Positions 1 through 12,799 of a stretch of 64,000 nucleotides of DNA are shown here, in pieces; the first letter of the stretch is position 1, and each line of letters starts with the position of its first letter. This stretch comes from Rhodamnia argentea. Lineage: Eukaryota; Streptophyta; Magnoliopsida; Myrtales; Myrtaceae. The position numbers and the translations under genes were made by a program. The DNA lies in the NCBI RefSeq assembly GCF_020921035.1, contig NC_063158.1, forward strand, positions 23,670,178 to 23,734,177, given 5' to 3'. The notes beneath the pieces are model-generated. The model ran no database searches. It was not told the origin of the DNA and worked only from the letters and a program-made list of their open reading frames with translations.

Positions 1-474
1 AAATAATTATTAAGGGCTTTATTTTTTTTGGTCTTTTCTCTTCTTTATGTTTTTAGGTTAAAAGCTATACCTCATATATCGGTTATTAAGAGATTGTAGC
101 CATTAATAGCAGAGAAGAAGATAGAGAACAAAGGAAAAAGGGAAAAAAAAGAGAGGTCGTGATGGCTTTGTGAGTGTTTTCAATCTCTTTGTTCCCTGAT
201 CTTGTGAGAAGATTACCATTATATTCCTACTTTCTTCGAGTCTAAGGGATTCGCAAAGTTATTATACGCAAAGACATAGCTCAAATTTGGGCAAACTTCA
301 ATAACAAATTCACTGTGTTCTTCCAATTATGTTATTTTGTTATCATAATCTACCGTGTGAATTGTTTGCTTCCATTATTTTTCTGAAATCAGGGTGTGAT
401 TCCTAGCGCATCCATCCACCAAGCCAAAGTTGCCCTTTTGTCTCTACCCACCACCACGATTTACGACAACACTA

Positions 475-540
<66 letters not shown>

Positions 541-2248
541 GATGAGAGTGATGAGCCCCAGACCTATGCTGCATTTAAGCTCAAACCCATATTTTGGTAG
601 GCCTGTCAAACAAGTAGGTAAGGTCATAAGTGGTTCGTCCTAAATTGATACATTTAATCCGTTTATGACCTATTTATTTGTAGCGTAAAAATCTCAACCC
701 ATACTCAATCTGACCCAATCTGTCTTGAGATTCACTTTTGGCATTAAAATATGTTTACGGTGTCCTAGTTGTCCCCACCATAATGTTCGTGCTCTTCTTG
801 GTGTTTTACACGAAGAACTTGGATAATGAATTAAATGAGTTAGTGGTAGTGAATAGGGCCGTGAAATTTTGGTCATTCCATTTAGAACCCATTTATGGTT
901 GGCCTGTGAAATTTTAGGCAATACATTTATAATTCATTTCAAAGAACTTGAGCTAATGGATAGATTATAAACCAATTTTGATGTCTAATTCTTGATAGAC
1001 TGACTGAGGTTTCTTGAGTTTGAGAGTCGACCATGGAATCCAATACGTGAAATTCTGTTTGCAAAACTAAGTTTTAAACCATTTGACCGATTAATTATTA
1101 CATGTAGCATACGTACTACACTTGAACATGAGAGATTTTTGTGTTGATCTTACATTAACTTCATTGAATCTAACGGTCCAGGTTCAGTTCAGTATATGTA
1201 CTAGGTTTATCAAGTAATTTATTGCATGACACGGGAAACTGAGAGACTACTGGAGAACTCATTGCCCATATAGCCAATCAATCACACGTTAGGTACGGTC
1301 ACATTCTAGTAATAATAAAAAAAATTGGAGTCCGGCTGGTGCTTAATTTTGTACCTTACTTTCTCCCTTCTCTTGACGCATCATCAGCCTATGAGTTGCA
1401 ACGTGATGCAGCACTTTTGACATCTGCCACTAATTAATGATTAAATCCAATTTCTTCAAATTAAGAGAAGATTTTCTTCTTAATTTACCCTCTTTTGGTC
1501 GGTTTTATGGATTAAGCAATGCTAGTGAGATCTTCAAAAGTTGAGATTCGTTTGGCCACATGTGATGTAAGAAATTTTGTAGACCTACTGCTTCTTACTA
1601 ACTATTTTGGTGTTCTAGGAATATTTTTAAGCCAAATAATTTCCAATTTTTTTAATAATCTTTTGGGAGTTTAGATGACGACGCTTTGGTACAACTTCGT
1701 GCCGGCCATGAATATAGAACATCAGGCGATTAAAATACGCCATAAAATTCATATATTAAAACAGTAGATGACATGGCGATGACTTGGCTATAGTTTATTA
1801 AAATCCACGCAATGAGCTTATAGGTTCTAAACTCCTTGTTTTGATTGACTTTATCTCTTCCACTCGTCTTCACATTTTTCATCTCTCCATCTTTCAATTT
1901 GAATCTTTTTTCTTTTTTTAGTTTGTGGGTTGTTCTTCTACGTCGATTTCAGATCAGCGGATAAAAACTATCTGGATTTCCACATTTAAATGAAAGATTC
2001 TGTTAATAAGTGTCTTTCGAGTACTTGTTAAACATCTAACTAAAGAAATTTTGTCATTTTCAAAGCATTGTTTTTCTCGTGTTATGCGCAATGAATACAT
2101 TGGAAATTATTTTGCCGACAATGATAAGAATACAATTTCCCACAACACAATGTTTAAAATATTGCTACTTGTATAGCTGAAGTCGGGAATCTTAATATTT
2201 CATTGCTAAACGACCTTCGTAGATATCAATCTCCTAATGCCACTTGTG

Positions 2249-2297
<49 letters not shown>

Positions 2298-2439
2298 TTT
2301 TGCACAAGATTTTTGTATGGAGACAACAGTAAAAATTCCAATCTTTCCACTGCAAAACTCTATCGTTCTATGCTCAAAAGTGCTAAATTTTTTCCGTGCT
2401 TGTAAATTTCAATAACTATTGGTAAGTATCAAAGATGCC
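1..2439. other. Intergenic DNA with two microsatellites
   Basis: AT-rich sequence with no recognisable gene. It contains a pure CT repeat at about 481-537 and a pure TA repeat at about 2252-2295. Short open frames here have no coding character; the one across 2203-2415 is mostly translated TA repeat (alternating I and Y). Confidence 0.6.
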
Positions 2440-3990
2440 TGTTAGTAAGCACATGACCAGTGACTTTTTTTCCTGGTAATTTATTAGTGACTTTCATGTT
2501 TATTTGTCAAATTACAATTTTTATATCGATTGCAAATTAAAAATTTTTGTATAGTTTACTAACTTTTATTTGCGTGCTTTGAAATTACAATCTCTCATAT
2601 AAAATCAAAGATCTAAATCAAAGTGATTTACTAATAAGTTTTAGGTTACCAATTTTAGTTTGATTTACTTATTCACGTTTAATTACTTTTTTATTTATAA
2701 ATTTTCTATGGGGTTATTAATCTTTATTTTCCTTGGTTAGCAATCTCTAATATTTACTAACTCTTTTTGAAGATTACCAACCTAAATTAGTGTGACTCGC
2801 CCAATTTTCTTCCAATAGATTGGGTTACATACTGTAACTTCAATTATTTACCGATATTTATATTAATTTTTTGTTTCAATCCTTTTTTAAGAAATTATCA
2901 ACCTTAATTAAAGCAACATTCTGAACTCTCTCTAATTACGTTATCATATAGTTTTGGTTCACCAAACTTTTATTTGAATTACTTATGAAGTTTTTTTGCT
3001 TTAACTTACTAACTTTTCTTATCTTTTACCAATTTTTATTCACCTTTCTTAATTAATCCATAAATTTACATATGAAAATAAGGAATTTGATTTAAGTGAA
3101 TAGTCATGATTACTTAATAAACTAGTGTTTGATTACCAACTCTCACTTGAATTAGTTATCAATGTTTACTTGAACTTTTTAATATATCGACTTTTGTATT
3201 TGGTTAAACGTTGGGAAAAAAATATGGTATGTCACTAAATAAAGGTTGGTAATTCTATATGATAGTAACTAGTAAGTAAATTTATGGTTTTATTCAGAAA
3301 CTTAAATCAAAGTTGACAAATAATCACATAAACGTCTCTTTGTTAGAGATAGAGAAATTGGCTCTTTAGGAAAACCCAAATAAACATTAATGCAACATTG
3401 CTTGATAATTTAATCGTAGACAATGGTTTGTTAATAAGGAAAATACAAGTAGTAATCCAAAATAAAAATTGTTATATTGACCAAAAAAAAAAAAACTTAT
3501 GTACAAGCAACTCAAATAAGAGTTGTTAAATCAAAAGTAGTTGGTCGGAGAAAATTAGGTAATTTCGCATAATAGTTAGTTAATTCTAAGGCGTTACTAA
3601 GATAAATAAATAAAAAGTGATATAACCTTTTATTTGTTGAAAAAAAATTGTTGATATAACTATGAGTATGTTTTTTTTTTAATCGGAATTAAGAGAAGTT
3701 GGTAATTTAAAATAGGACAAAAAAAGTTCGTTGGCAACCAAGTCAATAAGAGTTAGTAAAGCAAATCTAATTGGTAACTTGATCGGAGAAAAGTTAGTAG
3801 TAACTCTCATTAAGGTTGGAAGCTTAAAAAAAGAGTGTTGATATGAAAATCTTGCAAGCAAGTAAAATGAAAAATAGCAACTGAAAAATTAATTAATAAA
3901 TGTAACAAAAAAACATATAGATTTTGGTGGGCAACTCAAATGAGAGTCTAATTGCTAATGCAATCGGAAATGTTTTTGTAAGTGACACAA
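2440..3990. repeat. Large degenerate repeat block with sense and antisense halves
   Basis: A short phrase based on TTACCAA(C/T)TTT followed by TTGAATTA or TTTGATTTACT recurs many times on the plus strand in the left half (about 2530-3190). It recurs as its complement (GGTTGGTAA, GTTGGTAATTT, CAAATAAGAGTTG) in the right half (about 3240-3970). The block therefore resembles a large, decayed inverted repeat built from units of roughly 40-70 bp. I could not define clean terminal repeats or a target duplication. Recurrence and the strand switch are visible by eye; the unit length is approximate. Confidence 0.45.
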
Positions 3991-4804
3991 ATAAAGATAG
4001 GCACGTTGATGTGTAGAGTCCGCCCTCTCGTCCCTTTCCCCTGTAATAAAAACACATGGTCGGCCGTAGAAATCAAGTCCTATGGCCCAACGACACTAAC
4101 AACACACGAGCTGTCGTCTTCTTTCTCTTTTTGTCCAAACTAATATCACCAAATCAAATTTCTGCATTTTGTTGTAGACCGTTTGTAAATCTCTACGATG
4201 AAACAACAAGTTCTAACACGATCTTGATGTTCACTAACGCGTTTTAAGTCATAGAATCATATCAACTGCTTTTGAGAGACTAAATTTAATACGATCCCGA
4301 CGTCTCGGATTTACCATAGCCCCCCGGAATTCGATGAATCAAGTATACACAGTGGGTGGACACGAGTTCTATTTATTGTGAAAGAAATCTAACCATTTAA
4401 ATTTTACCTTACTTTTTTAGTAATGGCCAAGTCAGTATGACCGAGCATATCATGAATCAGAAAAATATCGTAAATTGATTTTGAATCGTCGGATATGAGG
4501 AAACCCATAAAAGATCGGCCGTTCTTAACGATTCAAATTGTATTTAGTATGTGTTTTAGGTTGATGCAATAATTTTGGCCCACAAGAAGAAACAATCTAT
4601 GTGCAATGTCCCTTGCCATGAAAAGAAAAAGTAATTCTTTGCCGTCGTTTTCTTCAACTCTCTCCGAGCATCTTTAGGAGAACCTTCCCTTTGTGGTCGC
4701 ACACTAACACGTTATCTTCATCTCTCTACTCGCCTGGAATCTTATATAACCCTACCTTTTTTCCAGCTTTTATGCCACTCTCACTCCTGTCCAAGAAAGA
4801 AAAT

Positions 4805-6462
4805 ATGGCCACCCACCACCCTCTGGACCTCGACCCCACCGCCACCGCCAACGACTTGCTCGCGTCCTCCCCACGATCCGAGCACCACCACCCCCACGAT
4901 CTCCACCTGCTCGTCCGCTTCATGTGCAGCTTCGGCGGCAAGATCCTCCCCCGCCCGCACGACAATCTGCTTCGCTACGTTGGCGGCGACACCCGGATCA
5001 TCGCCGTCCAGCGCGCCACCACCTTCAACGCTCTCCTCAACAAGCTCTCCAAGCTCTCAGGCACTAATCAAGACCCTATCTATATAGCCATTCTGATCTT
5101 ACGTTCATATGCTTTAGAAATTACATATGTTTTTGATTGATTTCTTGTTATCTGGACTATATCGTATGCTTCAAATTCAAGAATTTTTTTTTTTTTTTCA
5201 ATTATGCAATTTGTAACGATCTGGTTGACATGAGAAAGATCTTGGATTGATCGAACCAGTATCATAGGCCAATTCTGGACTTATGATGACTGTTTAATTT
5301 GTTCGTAATAAATAATATCGCGTTTCATGATAAAAATAAAGTTTTTTTCGGAGGGAATAAGAATAATCGGCCTGCTTTGTCTGTTTTGCTGTCTCCTTCG
5401 TTGTGTCTTTCATTTTTATTGACGAAATACTTGGTTGGAATATATTGTGTAGGTACGACGAACTTCACAGTGAAGTACCAGCTTCCCAATGAAGATCTGG
5501 ACGCCTTGATTTCGGTGACGACGGACGAGGATGTAGAGAACATGATGGAAGAGTACGATCGCGTCGCCCACAATCACAACCCGCGGTCGGCTCGGCTCCG
5601 GCTCTTCCTCTTCAACAAAGGCGACGAGTCTCGAGCCAGCAGCATCGGCTCGCTCCTCGACGGCTCGTCGAACCGCGACCAGTGGTTCCTGGACGCCCTC
5701 AACGGTGGCGGCTCGCCTCCTGGCCTGGGTCTCGAGCGCCTCCGCTCTGAGACCTCTTCGATTCTCTCGGAAGTCCCGGACTACTTGTTTGGGCTGGAAA
5801 CTTCGGAGGACAACCAGCCCCGCGAGCCCAAATGGAAGGCCCGGAGCAGTTTTCCCGATTCCGTCTCAATTTCGGACCCCGGTTCGCCCGCCCCGGTCCC
5901 CAATTCGCCGTATTGCTCGACCTCCTCAGCGTGCGTGCCATCCATGCCGGACCTTCCTCCGGTGAAGACAAAGCCCGAGAATCCGGTTCCCAAATCCGAT
6001 CCGCAGGAGAGTCAGAGTATCGCCGAGACGGGCGAAACCATAGTCGTGCAGCCAGGCGGGTATCCAGGCAATCCCGCGGGTTACTACGCCCCGGTTTCTC
6101 ACTATTCCGGGCCTCCGATGCAGCCTATGCCCTTCTATTACATCCGGAGCCCCATGCCTCCCAGTAACATGTCGGTCCCGCCCATTATGGGCCCAGGACC
6201 TTATGTCCAGCAGTACCCCGCTTCAGCGGGTCAAGTACCCATCGGCTACCATCAGCCCGCCCCGAGCCCGGGTCAGGTGTTCGGCGGAGTGGTGAGGTCC
6301 GTGGTTGCTGATGGCATGAGCCACCAGGTATACTACGGGGTAACCAATGGAGGCATGGTGCCGACGTATCCGCCGGGTACGGTGGTTCCGGGTCCGGGCG
6401 GAGAAGATGTTCAAGCAGTTGCAGCGGAGGCAAAGCCGGGTCGGATCTCCCAGCAATCATGA
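4805..6462 (+). CDS. PB1-domain (octicosapeptide/Phox/Bem1p) protein, two exons
   Basis: The model joins exon 1 (4805-5060) to exon 2 (5453-6462), giving about 421 residues. The PB1 domain covers about residues 35-127: a basic strand (LVRFMCSFGGKILPRP), the GGDTRIIAV turn, then after the intron VKYQLPNEDLDALISV and the acidic TTDEDVENMMEEYDR segment. This is the PB1 fold found in plant octicosapeptide proteins, where it mediates protein-protein contacts. The rest is a low-complexity tail rich in Ser, Pro, Gly and Tyr, usual for this family. The start is the first ATG in frame with the PB1 strand; an ATG-less frame extends upstream from 4691. The intron (5061-5452) has a GC donor (CAG|GC) and an AG acceptor. 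No GT site nearby keeps the conserved junction, whereas the GC site restores LSG-TTNFTVKYQ exactly. Specific function is unknown. Confidence 0.88.
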
Positions 6463-7046
6463 CACGGAATTATTGGGTAGAGAATATTATTAATTTTTTT
6501 TTTTTTTGGAGGAGGGGCTTTTCCTTCTATCTGATTATTGGGTTGCATGTGTTTGTTGATTGCTTTATTGATGATATGAGCTATGGAACGCACTATAATC
6601 GACCCGTTGGAGGGGACAAATGGAAGGAAAGAGAGAGAAATTGTCCATAGCAGTATGCTGTACAACTGTGTTTTCAATTAATTATATATAAAATATATAT
6701 ATGTTTATGTGTATAATATGTGGTTTAACATATGTGATATTAAATTATCCAATACGGGAAAAAGTCACTATAATTTATGATGTAACACTTACGTTTGACC
6801 TATGCTCGGGCCAGCTAGGAGCCATGTAAAGCATCGGAGCTCGCCTTACATCTTCTAACCAAAGATCTTATGTTCGACAACTTGGTTTTGTCAAGTTTTA
6901 TTTAACCTAGTTTCCTGTACCTTTGTTGTTTTAGATTAATCGCTAGCCTATGCAATTTTTTATTTTTTATTTTTTTGGTTTCTTAACATGCCAATTTAAG
7001 TGGTCATGGGCAATCATGCAATCAATAAGATGAATCACTCAACAAC

Positions 7047-7090
<44 letters not shown>

Positions 7091-7297
7091 TAATAATAAT
7101 AAAATTCTACTCATGCATTGGGCAAATTTAACACATGACCTAGTAATAACACTCTCGATTCACAACCGTGTGAGCTATGCACAAAAATTTTTTATAAAAA
7201 AAAAAAGGAAAGTCTTTCAACTCACTTAAGAAACTCTAGATGATATGCATTAAAACTAGAAAACTAATCCTATCATGAAATGCAAGAAGAGTCTAAG
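6463..7297. other. Intergenic DNA with ATA microsatellite
   Basis: Downstream flank of the PB1 gene. It holds a long ATA/AAT trinucleotide repeat at about 7047-7103 and otherwise unremarkable AT-rich sequence. No gene is visible. Confidence 0.6.
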
Positions 7298-7760
7298 AGG
7301 GTGAATGATAACCATTATGTTCCGGAAATAGATTTCTAATTAGAAATAGTTTTTTCTATTTTTGTTTCTGGATGAGTTTACGTGCAAAAAAATGTATTTG
7401 ATAACGATATAAAATTTCTACTTTTGAAAAATGTGTCGGTCAGCCGGCGACCGGCGGCGGAGGGGCGACCAGGCGGCGGCGGGTGGTGCGGAGGCCGGCG
7501 GCCGGCGGCGGCGACCGGCGGCCTGCCGGGGGGGTGGTGGTCGGCGAAGACGGGTGTTTGAAAAAAAATGAGATTTCTATTTCTGTTTCTCGGAAAAGTA
7601 GAAAATTATTATTTCTCATTTCTTCTTCAAATCTATTTATGAAACAACTTTTTGTTTCGGAAATGGAAAAATAGAATTATGTTACCAAACGAGTTTCTGT
7701 TTCGGAAATAGGTTTGCAACAGAAATTTTGTTTCTGGATGGCTTTCATGCACCCCCTAAA
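7298..7760. mobile_element. MITE-like element with a GC-rich CGG core
   Basis: The ends form imperfect terminal inverted repeats of about 20 bp (left GAGGGTGAATGATAACCAT; right end reads GGGGGTGCATGAAAGCCAT on the other strand). Internal arms carry repeated TTTCGGAAATAG-type blocks in both orientations. The middle (about 7440-7555) is abruptly GC-rich and made of CGG/GCC motifs, unlike the flanks. A related end occurs near 55540. The class is probably hAT-like by its TTTGGTAAC-style arm, but no clear target duplication was found. Confidence 0.45.
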
Positions 7761-7859
7761 TCCATCTATTTCCGTTTTTCAATTTTTTTTTCTTAATGAC
7801 ATTATCTAAATAAAAAAAAATCAAATCTACATGCTAAAAAATAAGAAAAAAAATGATAA

Positions 7860-8156
7860 GAAAATGATGTTGCCGAAACCGAGGCTTACGCATCTCCATC
7901 ATCACCTGTCCTGCAAAAAGAGGTTAGGGCAATTCCAAAGGCATATGAACGTGTCTTCACAGAGAAGCCGGTAGAGAATTTATTTGAAGGGACTCAAACG
8001 TTAGCCGCCATTCGAACGCAATTGGCTCTATCCACGGGCCCACGACCTACGTATCCTCGACAACTCGTGTCGGTTTTCATAACAAAACTTGGAAGCGGAT
8101 CCTACAAGAGCGATGCGATTACATCGTACGTGATGCCGAAATGGCCGAATTCATGA
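7860..8156 (+). other. Unrecognised 98-codon stop-free segment
   Basis: The frame starting after a TAA at 7857 stays open to TGA at 8154. It reads with balanced, protein-like composition (for example KEVRAIPKAYERVFTEKPV, then FEGTQTLAAIRTQLALSTG). There is no initiating ATG near its start, so it could be an exon or a gene fragment caught between repeats. I do not recognise the family. It is short enough to be chance, and it sits between a MITE-like element and an LTR. Confidence 0.2.
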
Positions 8157-8333
8157 CGACAAAGACAGAGGGCATCGAGATCGGCCTGGGGGAGGCACCA
8201 ACGGACCGAGAGAGGGCTGAACGCTTCCTGCTTGAACCGAGGGCGGGCTGAACAGCGAGCATTCAACCCACTTCCAAGCTTAGAAAAGACCGAAAAGCAT
8301 GCCTCTGGAGCAGTCCTGCACCAACCGCTAAAT

Positions 8334-8714
8334 TATTGGATTTGACGAGATCCACCCAGGTATGTGACCTATCAAGTTTATTATTTTATTAAATATTTTT
8401 CGCGCATATATTTGTTACATCCAATTGGATTTCTAGAATCCTTACCTTTAAACCTTAATAGATGATTGAGATTTGAAAGGATCTCTTTTTATGAAGAATG
8501 GCTATTGCATTTTTACGCTTCCATTTCTTCCACAAAATCACAAGAGAGAAAAAAATACACGCTCCATCATAATTATTATAGAGGAGAGTGGTGAAAATCC
8601 ATACTCATAAGAAGATATCTGCTCTCTCATCGAATCAACAATGTCTTCTTTTGATTCGGTTATGTTTATTTATCAATTTATTTTCATGTGATTGAAAGAT
8701 CCAATAAACTAACA
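8334..8714 (+). repeat. Left LTR of the copia remnant
   Basis: About 381 bp, aligning along its length with 10959-11370 except for a deletion of roughly 40 bp that includes the segment around the right LTR's CTCTATATAAG box. The expected TG at the 5' end has decayed to TA. It ends in CA just before the primer-binding site. Confidence 0.8.
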
Positions 8715-9949
8715 TGTGGTATCGGAGCAGTGGTTTGTTCAACGCACGGATATAGTTATAATGTTTATTATGATCCTTCATCTCCTTTTATGATTGATTC
8801 ATGGTATTTTATTGATGATGGAATAAACATATGGCGATAATCGATTTTTTGAGAATCGTATGCAATCATGTGTTTTATTCGTTTTGTATCAACGACACAT
8901 CGGAAATTGTTGAATACTGTTGTAAATTTTGGTTATCGTTCATGTGATCCGACCATTAAATGACCTAATTTTGTGTTGTTCCCTTTTCTTTTGATTCGGC
9001 AAGTATTGCTAATGCATAAATCTGTTAGAATAATCGTGATTGTTTCTCAATACTTGCTTATATTCTTTTGGCAATTGGGTTGTGTTAAAACTATAAAGAA
9101 GACTCTAGTATGTCGAATAAAATGTATTCTTTATTGCAGTTCTAAATTGTTTGAATAGTAATTGGCACAACGGAAGATTATTGTTTTAAATAGATTTAGA
9201 TTTTGATAAGACCGTCTTATTTTATGCTCATTATTAAATTTGTAACTAGCCCAACGAAAAGTTAAGATATTTAATTTCGAGTAGAATGATAATCTGATAA
9301 CCGGATAGATTGCAAATATGACATTCAAATTAATTTTACCCAACAGTGATTTTAATTTGATTTTTTATTACCTTATGAAATTTGCTAGTAAATTATGAAA
9401 GAATCTATTTAAAGTGTTTATGGCCGGCCCAACGGAAGGCTATAGATAATTTTTGGATTTCTTTTGGTAAGTATTTGTGTATTTTACCTTTCCATGTAAA
9501 GGACTGTTTATTTTTCAGTTTATTGTGATGATGAATTAAATCATTTATTTGTTTTTGTGGATTTCCTTAAAGATACTAATGTGCACAATTTTACTAATCT
9601 AGCACACAACCCTACTGCTATTACGAGTTATCTTTCCTTCATTGAACCATTGAGTGGTACAAGTTTTACGAGCTGAAAAGAGCAAATAAGCCTCATTTTT
9701 TGGGTCATGGACTTAGACTATGCATTATGTATTAACGCTCCCGCTGAACTCACGAATGAAAGCTCAAATAAGCAGAAATCTGCTAATGAAACGTGGAAGC
9801 GATCCAATAAGATATCTTTAATGATCAGCCCAGTCTTGCCCTTGTTGTTAAGGGTAACAAATTCAACCCGTTGTAATGCCCTAGAAATCAACTCGAGCTT
9901 GTACAAATGGATCATGTTCCCTATGCATCTACAATAGAGAGTCTTATGT

Positions 9950-10560
9950 ATGCTCAAGTATGTACTTGCCCGGACATAGCATATGTGGTTGGGATGCTTG
10001 GTTGTTACCAAATAAACCCAAGAATGGGTTGTTGGAAAGCAGCTAAGAAAGTGATGCGCTACTTATAGGATAAAAAAGATTTTATGCTTACCTACAAGAT
10101 AACAAATAGCCTTGAGGTTATTCATTATTCTAATTTTGATTATGTTGGATGCATTGACACCAAGAAATCCACATCGGATTACATTTTTATGCTCACTGGA
10201 AGACCCATCTCATGGAAGAGTGCAAAGCAATCCATAATTGTATCTTCCACTATGGAGGCAAAGTTCGTGGCATATTAAGAGGTAAGTTTTCATGGTTTAT
10301 GGTTGAAAAACTTCACTATGGGGCTTGAGGTAGTTGATACTATTTCGAAACCATTGAAGATTCACTATAACAACCAAGCTGCTGTTTTCTTTTCGAAAAA
10401 CAACAAGTCCAGTGGTGCATCTAAACATATTGACATTGTGAGAGAAAGAGTTGAAAATCAAATTGTGTTCATTTAGCATATTAGTACGAAAGTCATATTA
10501 GCGGATCCCATGACGAAAGGCTTGCCACCCAATCTCTTTGGAGAACATGTTACTAACATG
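9950..10560 (+). pseudogene. Copia RT/RNase H fragment with internal stops
   Basis: Conceptual plus-strand reading gives the copia signatures MYAQVCTCPDIAYVVGMLG, DYVGCIDTKKSTSDYIFML with RPISWKSAKQ, STMEAKFVAY, and ADPMTKGLP near the end. These match the end of a copia polyprotein in order. At least three in-frame stops interrupt it (for example after KKVMRYL and after STMEAKFVAY), so no functional product is expected. Confidence 0.85.
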
Positions 10561-10958
10561 GGTTTGGTTGATAGCCTTTATTTTATACCATGGTTTTGGA
10601 TATATTTTGTGATCATCTCATGTAATGAATTTTCAATTTATGGTTTGTTGCTTCTTGTTATATGTGCACATTTGAAGCCTTTTAAAACAAACAATTATGT
10701 ATGGACCTCATGAACTTGTTTATACTATAAAACATTATTATTCATGACTATTAATCCATTAGATGTTGTGTTTGATGTTTGTGCTGGGATAGTAACCGGA
10801 GAACGATACTTGTGGCATCGAGCATGGATATTGGCTTCGATTCTTTATGTATAAATGTCAAACATGACCTTACTTGAGGGATGTTTTATATGCCCGATTA
10901 TATTGTGCTAAGCCTCATGAATTAGATAGATAATAGAAACTTTGGCCAAATGGGAGAA

Positions 10959-11370
10959 TGTTCGATTTGACGATATCCACCCAAATATGTGGCTTATTAG
11001 GTATATTATTTAATTAAATATATTACGGGCATATATTTGTTACATCTAATTGGGTTTCTAAAACCCCGATTCTTAAGCCTTGATGGACGGTTGAGATTTG
11101 GCAACTTTAGGATTAGTCCCATTAGTCCCTCTATATAAGATCTCTTTTTTGTGAGAACAGCTATTGCATTCTTAAGCTTATGCTTCTTTCAGAAAATCAC
11201 AAGAGAAAAAAAATACACCCTCCATCATAATTATTATAGAGGAGAGAGGTGAAGATCCATACTCATCGGAAGACATCTTCTCTCATCGGATCAACAATGT
11301 TTTCTTTTGATTCGGGTTTGTTTATTTATCAATTTATGTTCATGTGATTGAAAGATCTAATAAACTAATA
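10959..11370 (+). repeat. Right LTR of the copia remnant
   Basis: About 412 bp, beginning TGTTCGATTTGACG after a purine-rich tract. It contains a TATA-like CTATATAAG at about 11132, which would serve as the element's promoter. It ends AATAAACTAATA. Confidence 0.8.
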
Positions 11371-12799
11371 GTACGAACGAAGGTACAAATTAAGGTGACT
11401 ATGAACTATTTACGTCTTCTAATGATGATGTCAAAATAGAGAGTTCATTCAGACGAAAATGGAAAACCGCCCAATTAAGCATAAATCTTTACTCGACTAG
11501 GTGCTTTTGATAAGTTTTCCGGAAACTTTCGAGGGATGAATGTATCAACGAGTGAAATTGTTATTGAGCTCATATCAAGAGGTAATTCACAATATGAAAA
11601 AACGATGGGATCGAGTTGCTCACCTCAGCACGAAGATGGCAGCGGATGGGAACAACCTCGGAGAGACGTCGAGGACCATGTCAATTGCACGGAATCCTGC
11701 CCCTCCCCTCTCGATTCTTACCTTGCTTCAAGTGGTCTGAAGGGGCGAGCAACCATGAATGCCCATTTCGGTCGAAAGAGATGGAGGGGAAGCAAGGAGT
11801 TGAATTAGTAGAAAGAGAAAGGGAGATGGGCCGGGCTTATAGAGTCTTGCAGGGTTTGAGCTTCAGAACCGAAATGAGCAGAAAATATCCTAGTTTGAAT
11901 GCGGCGCAAGAACGGTTTAGGTCGGGTCGCATGTCGGGCCGGTTCACAAAAATTTGTGAGCTTTGCTAAGTCGATGCTCGGTGAGGCATGCCATGCTTAA
12001 GGAAAAATAAATCCCTAATTTCTCATCGCCAAGAAATTTAGTAAGGAATAAGCATGCAATGCAACTTTGGCATATTTGCTGAGGGAGCAAATTAGACGGA
12101 TTCAATCCCTACTTCTATGAAATGCGAAACAGACCTTTGGGGTGTAAACTTTTAGGTGTACAAACTTATTACATCACATCGACTTTTACAAATTTTGCAT
12201 GAGATTCCCTTTTGAATAAAGGAAAAAATGTCCACACATTTTCGTACCGAACGGAAAAAATCACGAACGACCCAAAACTTCTACTAATCACCAAGAACAG
12301 TAGGATACACAAAGTGTTTCTCTCTAGTCACATACTAGAGGCTCAACATCAAGCTTACGAAAGTATTTCCTCACTATAAAGGTGGAACAATATAAAAAGG
12401 GGCAAGAAAATCCTAATTGCGATTGGAAAATTCAGAGACGAATCTCAACGAACAAAACCTATCAACTCGTAGACCTCGGCCTCACGAGCAACATACTCAA
12501 ATTTGAGCCAATTCCGTCAACGATTGACCTTCGAATCGGGACCACAAAGTTGCGCCCATTTTCTTCTCTTATTTTCTCTCGGTTTCTCTTTCACCAACGC
12601 GATTCTCTCTCCTCCTCTATTTTTCACACTCTCGGCCACTATATGCACGGAGACAGCAGCCCACCTCTTTTCTTTCTTTTTGCTTTTTCCTTGCTTTTGT
12701 CTTTTTTTTTTCTTTTGACTTTTCTTCTCTTTTTGTCTTTTTCTATTTTCTTTTATTTTGCTAGCTGGGCCCCACAAATGAGGCGGGCCCAGCTAACAG
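11371..12799. other. Intergenic DNA upstream of P450 relic, with palindrome
   Basis: Open frames at 11536-11969 and 12382-12828 match no family I know; the second is mostly a pyrimidine tract (12590-12760). A perfect inverted repeat AGCTGGGCCC...GGGCCCAGCT lies at about 12763-12794, immediately before the point where P450 homology begins at 12800. GGGCCC/TGGGCC motifs resemble TCP-type sites, but no promoter can be assigned. Confidence 0.4.

Larger units (their letters stand above)
8334..11370 (+). mobile_element. Decayed, shortened Ty1/copia LTR retrotransposon
   Basis: Two LTRs enclose about 2.2 kb. The left LTR (8334-8714) and right LTR (10959-11370) share their start (GATTTGACGA.ATCCACCCA), middle (CATATATTTGTTACATC) and end (GATTGAAAGATC.AATAAACTAA). 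The right copy keeps about 40 bp missing from the left. A primer-binding site matching initiator-Met tRNA, TGGTATCGGAGC, follows the left LTR at about 8717. A purine tract (AAATGGGAGAA) precedes the right LTR. The interior keeps pieces of the C-terminal reverse transcriptase/RNase H region on the plus strand at about 9950-10560, with internal stops; most of gag-pol is missing. No matching 5-bp target duplication was found. The element cannot be autonomous. Confidence 0.85.

Noticed and set aside
2203-2415. Small protein with an IYIYIY tract
   Set aside because: It is a translated TA dinucleotide repeat.
5699-6167. Several other-frame open frames inside PB1 exon 2
   Set aside because: GC-rich coding sequence leaves alternative frames open; only the PB1 frame carries a recognised domain.
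11536-11969. Overlapping open frames in all three plus frames
   Set aside because: No recognisable domain, and none stands out by composition; they look like chance frames in a locally GC-rich stretch.
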